Source: Nemertoderma westbladi (Eukaryota > Xenacoelomorpha > Nemertodermatida > Nemertodermatidae). From it: a DNA stretch of 53,844 nucleotides. Below are positions 33,344 to 43,853 of this stretch, one piece after another. Location: the NCBI GenBank assembly GCA_032718475.1, contig JAUCBJ010003873.1:1-53844 (forward strand). Reading direction: 5' to 3'. Position numbers and translations under genes: made by a program. The notes under the pieces were generated by a model, which saw nothing but the letters and a program-made list of their open reading frames with translations, did no database searches and was not told the origin of the DNA. How positions within the stretch are numbered: position 1 is the stretch's first letter; every line of letters begins with the position of its first letter.

Positions 33344-34471
33344 TTATTGGAGGTTAATGAGACAGGCATCCAGATGAGAGTTAATATCATTAGCTGGAAC
33401 CGGTTTCCGGCAGGAAGGGCATGCCACCTCGTTGTCGTAATGAATAGCGTAGCTAGTGGAGGCTACCGGCTCGTACGAGGTCGAGAAGGAATTGTTGCTA
33501 TGGTTGAAATCCAATGTGGTCGACAATAGGAGATTGTTTGATGGGGATTGTTGGGATGTAGCGAAGGGATTGTTTGATGGGGATTGTTGGGATGTAGCAA
33601 AGGGATTGTTTGATGGGGATTGTTGGGATGTAGCGAAGGGATTGTTTGATGGGGATTGTTGGGATGTAGCGAAGGGATTGTTTGATGGGGATTGTTGGGA
33701 TGTAACGAAGGGATCTGGTCGGATTGGTGCAATGGGACTCGATGTGTTGAATGCGATGGGACTGATGGAACTGAACCGGGTTGGTGGGGACGGGACGCAG
33801 ACGGGACTGGGGGTCGTCGGGGACCAGTTGAACTCATCCTGCGGGTCGGCGACCCTGGGGGGAGTTCCTACGACGCCCGGTAGGGAGTGCCCCTCCGTAA
33901 CCCCTTGGGACCATTTACTGTACCCTTTTCCACCCCCAACGTTGTACCCCTTACCCAGCTGCGCGTTACCATTGACAACCGGCGACGTTAACACGTTACG
34001 AGCGGCCGAACTATCGCCTAGCAGCGAGAAACCCCGCCCAGAAAAGGGAACAAACGATTTAGCCTCGTCTACATTCTCCTTGTTATCCGTCGTGACTTCA
34101 TTAACTTCCAACATTTCATCACAGAATTCATCTTCATTTTCCACAGACTGGATATTATTATTACTAGAAACTTTGTTTCCCACGGTTATCCAGCCATCCA
34201 ATGACTTATTATTATTCGCCGTCGACTTATTTTTATTCTTTCTCGCTGTTTTAACGGGGATTTTATTTAATTTAACTTTATTTTTGTTAGTGAAGGCCTC
34301 GGGTTCGGCTACCTTTCTGAATGTTCCGCTACACACCGCGCGATGGCGCCCCCACCACGTGTCTCGGGGACTCGGGGCCCGGTTCATGGCGCGTCGGACG
34401 TACCCGAAGTACGGTTTGTTCTGTTGGCAGACCCCGTCGCAGCGCCACACGTGGGTCCGGTAGTGGTCCAC
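33344..34471 (-). CDS. SPRTN: SPRTN exon 3 (zinc sub-domain, SHP box, UBZ4)
   Basis: 375 codons plus stop after acceptor CTAG|GTG at 34471. It holds HVWRCDGVC, the NREP-like NRAPSPRDTWW segment, a Lys/Asn-rich linker, the SHP box, five copies of a 12-residue repeat (33532-33711) and the UBZ4 finger ending the protein. A long plus-strand frame over the same bases (33456-34463) is its shadow. Confidence 0.92.
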   Translation of the reverse strand: MDHYRTHVWRCDGVCQQNKPYFGYVRRAMNRAPSPRDTWWGRHRAVCSGTFRKVAEPEAFTNKNKVKLNKIPVKTARKNKNKSTANNNKSLDGWITVGNKVSSNNNIQSVENEDEFCDEMLEVNEVTTDNKENVDEAKSFVPFSGRGFSLLGDSSAARNVLTSPVVNGNAQLGKGYNVGGGKGYSKWSQGVTEGHSLPGVVGTPPRVADPQDEFNWSPTTPSPVCVPSPPTRFSSISPIAFNTSSPIAPIRPDPFVTSQQSPSNNPFATSQQSPSNNPFATSQQSPSNNPFATSQQSPSNNPFATSQQSPSNNLLLSTTLDFNHSNNSFSTSYEPVASTSYAIHYDNEVACPSCRKPVPANDINSHLDACLINLQ

Positions 34472-36385
34472 CTAGAACCAAAAGCCGTAGAAGTTAGAAC
34501 CTCTCGTATCTATCGTAACAGTTTAGTTACTGATTGATCGGTTAATCATAAGATAAAGTAGTCTATTAGGTAATCTGATAAAATAAATTTTTTAATGGAA
34601 ATTTCGGTCGTAACTCGTAATTAATATCAAAAACGACATCAGAGGAAGAATGGTATACAATTTTCTCCATCAGCATGACCGTCGAGACCGACATCTTATA
34701 TTTGGATATATAGGAAACATTAAACTAATCATTTAAATATTATTACAGGTCGTAAAAACTTTCACTTTCACACACATACAATAACAGTACAGAATTAACT
34801 GTGTGGAACCTTGGGGGATTCTAGAATGACATATCCTCCCAGAAAATCATATGTGGATCTCGTAAATCCTAAAATTAGGGAACCGATTATAAATTAGGCT
34901 ACTTTTAGAGCAAATGGAACGGCGCAAACATATTTTTATAACCTACATATCTTTAAACTTTCTCGAGTTGGTGCTGGGTGACAGACCGAACGTAATCAGG
35001 ATCGAATGTAACATAGTTTTTACGAATCGAACGTAACCTAAATTATGTTACATTGGATTCTATCAGTCTATAACTATGTTACATTCGATCTACAAATTAC
35101 TAAGCTCGATTGTAACATACATTTATTTCAGTTGTATTTTGATTTCAGGAGTTAACCGATGAAATGCTTCGTTTATTTACAGGAAGAAACGGTTTGGTGT
35201 TGGTGAGTACAAAACAAAGACCCAATTATGTACCCGGTAACCTGCATAATCTTGTAACATGTGTCAGTGTGTTAACTTTCGTTTATTGTTTTGGTTCCCC
35301 CAAAACGCCTCTGTAACCTGCTCCTTTAAATCTGCAAATGGCAATGTTACATTCGAGCTTAGTAATTTGTAGATCGAATGTAACATGGTTATAGGATCCA
35401 AAGTAACATAATTGCGGTTACGTTCGATACGTAATAACTATGTTACATTCGATCCTGATTACGTTCGGTCATGTATCCGTTGGTGCTTAGTTGGTCTGGG
35501 ACGGTAATTAAAGAATCGATAATGCGGTGGGCAGTATTGTCCATGTATCGGTACATACTTACCTCGTCGTGGAAGCTGTGGTAGACTGTTATCTTAGTAC
35601 CAGCAGCGGTGTTTATGCGTCGCATGTGACTAAGGAAGTTGGGACCATGTCCGTCGTGGTCTGTATCATTGTCGGTAACGAATAGGTAGGCGTGAATGAG
35701 CTCGTGTAACAACGTCTCTACTAGGTCCTTACGGGGTCTCAGCCGCAGCAAAGGTTTACTTAGGCGAACCTGGATGAGAAATACATTACAGCATTAGTCA
35801 TTCCTGCATTCAATAGTGACACACCGATAATATAGGACCACTATCAGTATATAGTGCTAGCTGGCTACTAGGCTAGTGCAGTGTCCAGCGTCCAGGTATA
35901 CCTATTCGCTACTCTTACTGCCTACTGTTTGACTGTAGGCCGATAAATTAAGAATTAGTACTGTAGTGTAGTAGGAATTGAATCCAACTTCAACTTACCG
36001 AGCAGTATCCGCTCCTATTCCCACTGTACACACACACTCCGGCACACAGAGTCATTCTCGGGCTCCACCGAACTTCAACCGAATTCAGCCTACCCCAGAA
36101 ATACTCAGCGTTGAATGCCAGAAACAACTCGTGTATGTCTGGATTCGGATCCGTTAGTTCCCATCGCGGGTCGATTAAACTCTTTATATCTCTCGTTTCG
36201 CTCGTTTTAACGTCACGTCCGGGTTGTTTATCTTTAGATGATCGACTCTCCTTGTTGTATTCATCCTGCAACTGTCGAGCTATCGCCTCGTCGTCTTCTA
36301 GAAAGCCTCCTTCACGGGAGCTATCGTCATAATTTACCCCAAACTCATCGATCATAAAATCAAACGGTTCTGTAAATGCTGACAT
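33344..36385 (-). CDS. SPRTN: SPRTN (Spartan) DNA-protein crosslink protease, three exons
   Basis: A complete gene of three coding exons (36385-35999, 35769-35563, 34471-33344) joined by phase-0 GT-AG introns, encoding about 573 aa. Met at 36385 was preferred; 36391 would add two residues. The domain order matches animal SPRTN: an N-terminal helix, the SprT-like metalloprotease with HELIH (151-155) and third ligand His170, a CX3C...H...C zinc sub-domain (C209, C213, H241, C245), an SHP box for p97/VCP binding (FSGRGFSLLG, about 341-350) and a C-terminal UBZ4 ubiquitin-binding zinc finger (C549, C552, H564, C568). The known role is proteolysis of DNA-protein crosslinks at replication forks and translesion-synthesis support in the nucleus. 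No clear PIP box was seen. Intron 2 carries a TIR insertion. All catalytic residues are present and frames are intact, so the gene is probably functional. Confidence 0.93.
33532..33711. repeat. Five 36-bp tandem units in the SPRTN coding sequence
   Basis: Nearly identical 36-bp units, in frame, each encoding NNPFATSQQSPS in the disordered region between the SHP box and UBZ4. The high nucleotide identity points to recent expansion. Confidence 0.88.
34976..35478. mobile_element. TIR element with long arms in SPRTN intron 2 (possible MULE, copy C)
   Basis: Arms of about 135-140 bp (34976-35115 and 35340-35478) are inverted copies containing GACCGAACGTAATCAGGATC. They are flanked by GTTGGTGCT at 34967-34975 and 35479-35487, a 9-bp direct repeat that fits Mutator-like integration. 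The outermost 13 bp pair only partly, so the boundary is tentative. The centre contains the best copy of the dispersed core (35221-35327). No ORF. Confidence 0.6.
35221..35327 (+). repeat. Dispersed core repeat, copy C
   Basis: The fullest copy: CCCAATTATG, CCTGCATAAT, TGTAACATGTG, ACTTTCGTTTATTGTTTTGG and GCCTCTGTAACCTGCTCCTT in the same order as 336-427. Confidence 0.7.
35563..35769 (-). CDS. SPRTN: SPRTN exon 2 (catalytic HELIH)
   Basis: 69 codons between acceptor CCAG|GTT (exon starts 35769) and donor GAG|GTAAGT (exon ends 35563). It holds RLRPRKDLVETLLHELIHAY and the GHGPNFLSHMRRIN and ITVYHSFHDE segments conserved in SPRTN. Confidence 0.92.
35999..36385 (-). CDS. SPRTN: SPRTN exon 1
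   Basis: 129 codons. It encodes the acidic N-terminus, DDEAIARQLQDEYNKE (UIM/MIU-like helix at the position of the human LALRLQEEW segment) and the first part of the SprT fold (LFLAFNAEYFWGRL, VRWSPRMTLCAGVC). The donor CG|GTAAGT ends the exon at 35999. Confidence 0.9.
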
Positions 36386-36391
36386 CAGCAC

Positions 36392-36799
36392 AGCAGTATG
36401 CCACGGTCACGTTATTCAGCACTGTTCATCGAATTACAGAATTAGCCCTACTGTCAGACTGTTGCATTAGGTACCGGTACTAGGTACTACCCTACCGGTT
36501 TCAGGGTTTGGACCTAACACTGTAACAGGAACAGCCTAATGCAGTAGGCCTAATGCCTGGCATAAGAACACATGATGCTTAGGAATAATATGTAATAATG
36601 ATAACCAGATAACTAATGGCGAACATTATTGCCACTGGAAATTTGTTAATATCTGTTACGACGGTTCTCAACTTATTCAGACTTGATCTTTGGAGATCAG
36701 GCAATTTTTTCGTAAAGACTGATTTCCGGAGCAGCTGTCATCAGTCATCCGCAACGTGGAACGTGATACATGTACTATATACAATATAAAATAATATTA
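36392..36799. other. SPRTN upstream non-coding region
   Basis: It presumably includes the SPRTN promoter and 5' UTR. No TATA box could be assigned. Contains ACCGGTAC and AGGCCT words and AT-rich sequence. Confidence 0.4.
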
Positions 36800-37770
36800 C
36801 TTATTCCCCCAAAATAAATACATACATATTCCCCCAAAATATGTACCGGTACTCATTCCCCCAAAATAATTACATACATATTCCCACAAAATAAATACTT
36901 ACATATTCCCCCAAAATAAATACTTATTCCCCCAAAATAATTACATAATCCCCACAAAGTGAATACCGGTGCATATTCCCCAAAAATAACTACTTATTTC
37001 CCCAAAATAATTACATAATCCCCCCAAAGTGAATACCGGTACATATTCCCCCAAAATAAATACTTATTCCCCAAAAATAATTACATAATCCCCACAACGT
37101 GAATACCGGTAGGCCTACATATTCCCCCAAAATAAATACTTATTCCCCCAAAATAATTACCAGGCCCGTAGCCAGGGGGGGTTCGTTGGTTCGAACGAAC
37201 CGCCCTTTTTGCCTTTTTAAGAAATATTCTCCTTTTATATTCACCTATTCCCTATTCGTAAAAGTGCCCATTTCCCGTAAAGCAAATGTTAAAGTTACAT
37301 TAGCACAGCAAGAAACAGCAGTAGCAGTTAGGATTCACATTATCCCAGTGCCAATGTGCTTTAAAAAGTACCCCACAGATTTCGTATTGTGTTTCAGATC
37401 ATCCAATCTCAACCCCCGCCCTATTGCGACCTTATTACTATGCTCTGGCTAAACCAATGGATATTTGTCATTATTTAAACAAATTAAAAAAGTGCCCTTT
37501 TTTGAAAAAACGACCGCCCTTTTAAAATCCTGGCTACGGGCCTGATTACATAATCCCCACAAAGTGAATACCGTACCGTACCGGTACATATTCCCCCAAA
37601 ATAAATACTTATTCCCCCAAAATAATTACAATCCCCACTAAGTGAATACCGGTACATATTCCCCCAAAATAAATACTTATTCCCCAAAAATAATTCAATA
37701 CCCCACAAAGTGAATGCCGGTACATATTTCCCCAAAATAAATATATACTTATTCCCCCAAAATAATTCAT
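36800..37770. repeat. Minisatellite of ~70-bp units (TATTCCCCCAAAATAA)
   Basis: Units consist of TATTCCCCCAAAATAAATAC, TTATTCCCCCAAAATAATTA, CATAATCCCCACAAAGTGAA and TACCGGTACA. About six full units are recognisable, with shorter variants at the left. The array is split by the TIR insertion at 37161-37544, with the repeat resuming in register. Confidence 0.85.
37161..37544. mobile_element. TIR element inserted in the minisatellite (5-bp TSD)
   Basis: A 384-bp element with perfect 16-bp ends CAGGCCCGTAGCCAGG / CCTGGCTACGGGCCTG and flanking ATTAC at 37156-37160 and 37545-37549. Uninterrupted units elsewhere show AATAATTACATAATCC as the empty site. The frame at 37099-37452 inside is not a recognisable transposase. 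The termini resemble widespread hAT-like MITEs, but the duplication is 5, not 8, bp. Confidence 0.85.
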
Positions 37771-38059
37771 ATTATACCAAAATAAACAGACAATCAGTTA
37801 CAGACTGTTGGTACGGGGATCGTCGGTATAATATGATTAAATATTTTGTTTGATTTATGGAAATAAAAAATGATTGAATTTATATAAATAAATTATATAC
37901 TAATTCCATACTATGCTATGTATGTGCTTCACGACACGCGGCTCAACGACTAAAATCCGTTCTGGTTTTAATGCGCGTGGCTATATAAGGGTTAGGCAGT
38001 TTAGGTGATCGTAGATCATACTATCCCTGCCAGCCTGTCGTCGCCAAATATATTGGTTT

Positions 38060-38205
38060 CCCCAAGTTTCGTAAAGTCGTTCGAACGAGTTTGCAAAAGT
38101 CGGTGAAACAAACTTGATTGAATGTTTGTTGGTATAGAAACCACTCCACCGAATTAGATTTATGTTTCCCGAGTATTGTAAAGCCGTTCGAACAAGTTTG
38201 CAAAA
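38060..38205. repeat. Diverged 108-bp-spaced duplication
   Basis: CCAAGTTTCGTAAAGTCGTTCGAACGAGTTTGCAAAAGT at about 38060 recurs with changes at about 38168. Short frames on both strands here have no recognised domain. Confidence 0.5.
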
Positions 38206-38237
38206 GTGGGGGGGATCAAAAAAAAGATTACAAAACT

Positions 38238-39778
38238 CAGTGCCGGATTAACCTTAAGGCATATAAGGCACGTGCCTTAGGGCCAGACGAAAATACGGGC
38301 CATTTTTTCTCAGCGAGTCATTCCTGTGAAAAAATTATTTTGATCTGAAAAGTCCACATTTTTTCTCACTAAAATTTCTAGAAAACAGTTCAAAAGTGCA
38401 TCTTTCGACTACTTCCTATCACTACATTTGTGGTAGAAATTGCAAAATTATAGCTCAATCGACCGACAGCTGCTTGTGTTATTAGTTCAAGACCTGATGG
38501 CAGGGAAATAATAAAACATGGGCAGTAAAACATTAAAGTGCTAATTATGAACAATGGAGAATTTAATTTTATTTATTTGTGGGGAATTATTTGTAGTTAC
38601 GTACTTAAAACTTTCTAAAACAACTAAATAATGACGTGGTGACATTTCTGCATACTGGAAATACTGTACATCGTAAATCAAGGGTCAATTAATTTTTTTC
38701 ATCGGAAACGAGATTTATTAATATAGGCCCTAATAGATAAAAAAAAAGGATTAATTTGTTATAGATAAAATATTTGTTGATAAAAAAAAACGTGTCAGAA
38801 ATAACTTCTTGTCACTACTGTAATTTAATTTAACCGAAATTCAGATGTTCTGCCCTCGTGTATTGAATTTTGCACTCGATGGTATTTTAGCTGCCAATTC
38901 CTGCAAAACCTAAAACTCTCGGACAGCATAATTGAATTTGGGTAAATTAAAATTTGTGACAAAAAGTACTTATTTCCGAGACTGTTCTCTTATCGAAGAA
39001 CATTACTTTCTCAGCAAGTCCAAATATAGATCAGAAATATTATATCTTTGCTCTAAATTAATTACTAAGCCCCACACTTTTGGTGTGTTATATTTCTCAG
39101 CAAGTCCAGTAAAGATAAGTACCCTGCGAAACCTACCCTACAGCAAATACGCATTTCCTAACAAATTGCTAAATACCTACAGGGACCAGTCAGCTTTAAG
39201 GGGGCTCACTTTAACCCCTACAGAAATGAAATTTTCGAAAATTTACACAATTTTTTGTGGTTTGATAGAAGGGCTTTAAGGTGATATCGGTTTTCAACAT
39301 TGAATTATTTTTTGACCTCAAAACTGCTCTTTTCAACAACATAATAATTATTGCTTATATTTATGCCTCTCTGTATAAAACAACCTTTTTATCAGTTTGT
39401 CGATTTTGACTTTTTTCATCACTAAATTCCCTACTACTTTTTTATTTTTTACTCAATTTCCATTAAACATATACAAAATGTTTAGCATCTTTACGGCTAC
39501 AATCGTGAATATTGGTTTGTAAAACATGGCCATTTGGATCTTCTAGAACCGATTTTGTAACTGCTACATTTTGTCTATCACAAAATAGTACTTAGTACTT
39601 ATTTATACACACAGTCATCAAACGAAATACTTTATATTTCCTTCGCAACATTTTCACAATTTCAGTTGTTTTTAGCTTTTTCTTTTGAAAGGGTTTGCGG
39701 AAAAATATCAATTTTCGGGCCATTTTTAGAAATTACTAAAATGTGCCTTAGGGCCACCAGAGGCTTAATCCGGCACTG
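38238..39778. mobile_element. Non-autonomous hAT-type transposon, 1541 bp
   Basis: Begins CAGTGCCGGATTAACC and ends GGCTTAATCCGGCACTG, with inner GTGCCTTAGGGCCA paired at both ends. It is flanked by ACAAAACT at 38230-38237 and 39779-39786, an exact 8-bp duplication as made by hAT transposases. No hAT dimerisation or DDE segment was recognised; the 115-codon frame at 38932-39279 is unassigned. So it is a deletion derivative or MITE-like element. Confidence 0.88.
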
Positions 39779-39842
39779 ACAAAACTGGCCGCTTAGGGCC
39801 ACCATAGAATAGACTAAGACTAATGTAATTATCCGCTTTGCA

Positions 39843-40028
39843 GGACATTGCTTTCGCCGTGAGGACCAGCCAGTTCATAATCTTGTACTTTGGCAGCCTC
39901 ATGGAGTGAATAAGCATGGTGGACAGACCATGACTTTCTTGAGACGCATCTTAAAGGACACTGGCCTTGAAGATGCGGATGATCTAGCAAATGTCATGGG
40001 TGATAGGGAGTTGTGGTGGCGCAATTAG
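39843..40028 (+). pseudogene. LINE ORF2 C-terminal fragment
   Basis: A 61-codon frame ending in TAG: GHCFRREDQPVHNLVLWQPH, then a Gly/Lys spacer, LRRILKDTGLEDADDLANVM and DRELWW. This is the typical tail of APE-type LINE polyproteins (the His-Cys region and the final DTGL...DLxxxMxDRxxW motif). It is 5'-truncated, as expected for target-primed insertion. It may be the same family as the LINE at 42 kb, but the two fragments do not overlap, so this is not testable here. Confidence 0.75.
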
Positions 40029-40531
40029 CGTGTAACAGCCGTTTAACAAAGCACCACAGAGTATATGTAATTAAAGTAATTAATTAATTTGCTTGACCAG
40101 CATATATCAGTAGAAATTTAACATAGATCTACAATGTGAATTGATCATATGTTAAACGTAGATATACAGTAGATACCGCAGCATTAAAATTAGAATTTAA
40201 AAATTAAAATTTAGCATACGTCATACAGCAAAACTATTGGCACACGTCATACAGTAAAACAAATTAATTCGAATAAAAATTATGTTTGTGTACAAATTTA
40301 GGAGAGAGTAAAATATGGGTTGGTTTCGAACATAGTTTTATCCAACTGCCATGACATGACAGTGGGGCAACAAATCAATATCAGATAGCAGTTTTTTGAA
40401 CAAACTAATGTTATAATAATTAATTAAGTGTAATATTGCTTATATTACATCGAAAGGCTAGGAAGACTAGCTGCCAAATACGGAGGTCTTGGTCACCGGA
40501 GTGTCAAATTTCAATTCGGCTTGTTCGTACT

Positions 40532-40786
40532 CTATGCTCGGCCCATTGTTGCCCTGCCATCTAATGTTGTCCTTGCATCTAGCAAGGCAGCTAGTCTTTC
40601 TAGCCTTGGATCTAAAGCAATATGTTCGCTGAATCGAATGTCCGAGGAGACAATAATACCAGGGTCTTTAGCTTCAGATACATTATTGGCTATGTAGGGT
40701 AGGTGGTGATTATTCATGTGATACACACGATTATTTTTACAACCTATAACCTTATTTACTAACACTAAACCTACTGCACAGTGCAC
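40532..40786 (-). pseudogene. CR1/Rex-like LINE reverse-transcriptase fragment
   Basis: An 84-codon frame. KVIGCKNNRVYHMNNHHLPY and AKDPGIIVSSDIRFSEHI correspond to the segment downstream of the RT catalytic motif in CR1/Rex-type LINEs (KC.V.H.G..N....Y.........EKDLGV.IS.DLK...H). The remaining residues are not recognisable, so it is a decayed fragment. Confidence 0.5.
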
Positions 40787-41994
40787 ATGCAGTAGCTGTA
40801 GCTACTCCTACTACTTATACTGTACCTTATCCTGTAATATGGGTAATTATATTACTAGCGCTTCGATCATGAACTTAAAAAATTCGCCTAACTAACAGAA
40901 ATCAGCCAGCTACTCGGGTAATAGGAATCACTTCATGCAATTAGGCCTACGTTCCGTTTATTTTGCTGTTTTTCCGGTTGTTTTAACTGGAGGAGTAGGA
41001 ATTACTCCGAGGGCTCCCTCTTCCTCATGATTGAAAAATTAAGCTTTCAAATTCAAATTTCCATTATGAAGGATTTAGGCAAAACGACAATTTTATTTTC
41101 AAAGTGACACTTTCAATGTCAAGTAATCTACCCCGAGTCATTATCTGAGAAATTGGGAAAGGCAGTAAATGGCAATAATGTGATGTAACTAACCCTAACC
41201 AAAACAATAAACTAAAATAGATATACCGATATTATCTCAGCTATAGAGAAACTTTCTTATAAAAATATCTTGTAGATATTTGAGAATCCACAAAAACGAG
41301 TGCCAATAACACTTCAATGAACGAACTCGGGCTCCCTGCCTGCTAACTTATTTAATTAGTATCCACTCCGCAGTCAGTTACATATGAGATGCCGGTTGTT
41401 TTTATCGGATTACCAGGGTGCCAATATTCCTAATTAAAGGTAAACGACACACTGACTAACGGCGCGGCGGCTTGTTATATGTCATATATTTTCTTATAGA
41501 ACATAGGCTTTAGCTTTCGTCCAGTTACCGGGTATCATTTAGTGCATGGCGGTTAGGTTTAGGGTTAGGGTTTGCGATAAATACATGCGTATGTTGACTG
41601 TTGAGAGCATGTTATTATATTATATTATATTTGTTTTGGTTTGTTGTTTTTTGTTTGTTTTAATTGTGTTCTTTGATGGCCCTACGGGCCATAATGTCTA
41701 CTATTCCTACTGGGCATAATGTCCTGATACTAAATTTTTTTGTAGTTTGTGGTTTTTTTTTACTTTTTAGTTAATATTCCTAATTCGTCATAAAATATAC
41801 ACATTGCCAGGCGTATGCAATAAAGTGGACTTCTATTGGCTAATATAATGAGGGTATTTCTATTGCCTGAGTGGGAGTGGCTGATTTCTCAGTTTCTCAA
41901 TTTGTAAGTTCATCATCTAAAGTGCTAAAGATAACAATTTGAATTAACCGCCAAAAATTTACTGCGTCATTTTACCATTTGAATTTCCGAATTT
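40787..41994. other. Non-coding stretch, nothing recognised
   Basis: Includes a partial core repeat in reverse orientation (41191-41212) and two telomere-like TTAGGG units (about 41555-41570), too few to mean a telomeric block. No ORF. Confidence 0.4.
41191..41212 (-). repeat. Dispersed core repeat, short reverse copy F
   Basis: AACCAAAACAATAAAC is the complement of the core's GTTTATTGTTTTGGTT. Only this segment is recognisable. Confidence 0.35.
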
Positions 41995-42417
41995 GAGATC
42001 AGGTCAGGTCAGGTATTCTAGGTCATTGATCAAGAAAACTTGCCACCTCCATGCAGCATAAAGGAGGTGCCACCTGTAGCTGCATAGACCCTCTTACTAG
42101 GGCAAATCTGGTCCTGTAACTAGGACCCCCTTCGTTCTGGGATAAGGACGCCCGTGGTCCTGGATTAAGGACCCATATACTTGGCTGCAGGGGTATATGA
42201 CCTGGCCAGGCAGATGGTAAATTACCAATGGCTGGTCAGGAGTAGAGTGTTCTCATGTTCACTCTGAGGGCACTTCACTGCGACCTGCACCTGGCAGCAT
42301 GGGTACAGGGCATGACCCAGCAGATGAGCTGCAGAGCCAATGGTGGGTCATGTGCGCCAGAGTAGATATGGGTGATGGGCCTCATACCTGACTCCACTGC
42401 GACACCCACCCTGTGGA

Positions 42418-42996
42418 ATGGCAAACCAGGGTGTGGTATTTGCCCCGAGAGCTGACTCGGCAAAAAAGCACCCCCCAACCCCCACTATGGATTACATTAG
42501 TAATGCGGAGGTCCAGCCACTAGAGGCCAGTGGAATGACTGGACACAATCGGCCTCACAGGCGTCAGTTATCTCCTGACCGGCTGCCTGTCTCACCCCCT
42601 ACTGGAGAGAGAGCGGCAAACGATTCTTTGAGTCCCTTTCTTGATGACCTTTCTGGCCCAAACCCTGGGTCACCAGGGAGGCCAGATTGTGAGGGGGAGA
42701 GGGATTCTGGAGTTGGAGGCTACTCTCATGTTCCACCCCGAACAACAAAGCCATTGGTGAATCTGAGGCAAGTCACTAGACTAGCCTCAGTATACACCCT
42801 AACACTCGGGTCCCCAATGCGACAAGGTGAGCTGACTGCCTTGGCAGATAAGCTTTCTCTTAGTGCAGTGGGTGTTCAAGAGCACCGAATGCAGACTGGA
42901 CAGACTGATGAGGTTCTGATTAAGGACATGGGGGCGGTTGGCGACTCGCCCTCGCTTCAGCAGATGATAGTGGCAATGGTGGAATTGGTCTATTGA
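42418..42996 (+). pseudogene. LINE ORF, N-terminal linker and start of endonuclease
   Basis: A 192-codon frame. The first ~125 residues are Pro/Ser-rich and unassigned. The end (RLASVYTLTLGSPMRQGELT, then KLSLSAVGVQEHRM) is the start of an APE-type endonuclease, with the conserved QEHR (catalytic E). A single-base frame break near 42940-42955 separates it from the rest of the domain, which continues in the next frame. Confidence 0.75.
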
Positions 42997-43853
42997 TGAA
43001 TCCAACTGCACATGCAGCATTGGACAAAATAGACCAAATCTCTAACCGCATCATCCGTTGCCACTTCTCATGTTCTGGAAGACTGGCTAAGAAATTTCCT
43101 AAGGTGGTGCTGATTGTGTGCTACTCTCCAAGAGGTACAACTGTAGAGGAGGTGGAAAATTTCTACCAGAATCTACAAGCAGCTACTGATGGAGTGGATC
43201 AGCATGCATTCTTAACATTCCTGGGAGTCTTTAATGAAAGTCTGCATCAATCACCTACATCGCCCTGGGTCTATAGCAATAGTGTTAACCGAAATTCCGT
43301 CCATCTTCAGAATTTTATCTCTGAAAATGGATTGTTTTCGGCTGGAACCCAGTTCAAGAAGCGAACTGGAAAGCTATGGACTCATAGTGGACCCAGTGGT
43401 CACAAGTCCCAGATAGACCATATCCTGTTTCGTAGGAAATACATGAGCTCTATACAAGACTGTAATGCATTTACACTACGACCCTTCTCCAGTGATCACC
43501 GCCTTATTGTGGCCAAGGTAAGACTTAGTCTGCGTGCTAGCAGAACAACGAAATCTGCCTTGCCGCGGCATGACTGGTCCTCTCTGTTGCAACAGCCAAG
43601 TGTGAGATCCAGCTTCACACTACAGCTGAGCAACCGGTATGAGGTTCTTGCCTCTGAGGCAGCAGATCACTGTGAGGGCTATACTGCCTTCACTGAGGCA
43701 GTTAAGTTAGCAGCTGCAGAAACAGTTCTTGTATACCCTCGAAACAGAAACAGGCCCCCTGGACTGACAACAAAATTCAGAAGTGCCGAAATGACCTCTA
43801 CAAGGCACAGAAAGAGTCCCGACTCAAACAGACTACAGCGGCCAAGAATGTAG
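42993..43853 (+). pseudogene. LINE endonuclease domain, remainder
   Basis: A 286-codon frame starting in mid-domain. It includes YSPRGTTVEEVENFYQNLQA, a GVFN segment where most families have GDFN (catalytic Asp changed to Val), SQIDHILFRRK and the terminal FSSDHRLIVAKVRL (catalytic SDH). The part of the same frame upstream of Met 42993 is also coding. A frame break near 43755-43765 separates it from the RT frame. It would nick target DNA in an intact LINE; the GDFN change and frame breaks say it is inactive. Confidence 0.8.

Noticed and set aside
33456-34463. 335-codon plus-strand ORF over SPRTN exon 3
   Set aside because: Antisense shadow; the minus strand encodes the conserved SPRTN zinc, SHP and UBZ4 motifs.
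38932-39279. 115-codon ORF inside the hAT-type element, considered as a transposase fragment
   Set aside because: It lacks recognisable hAT zinc-finger, DDE or dimerisation signatures.
41550-41575. Telomere-like TTAGGG repeats
   Set aside because: Only two imperfect units, expected by chance in 54 kb.
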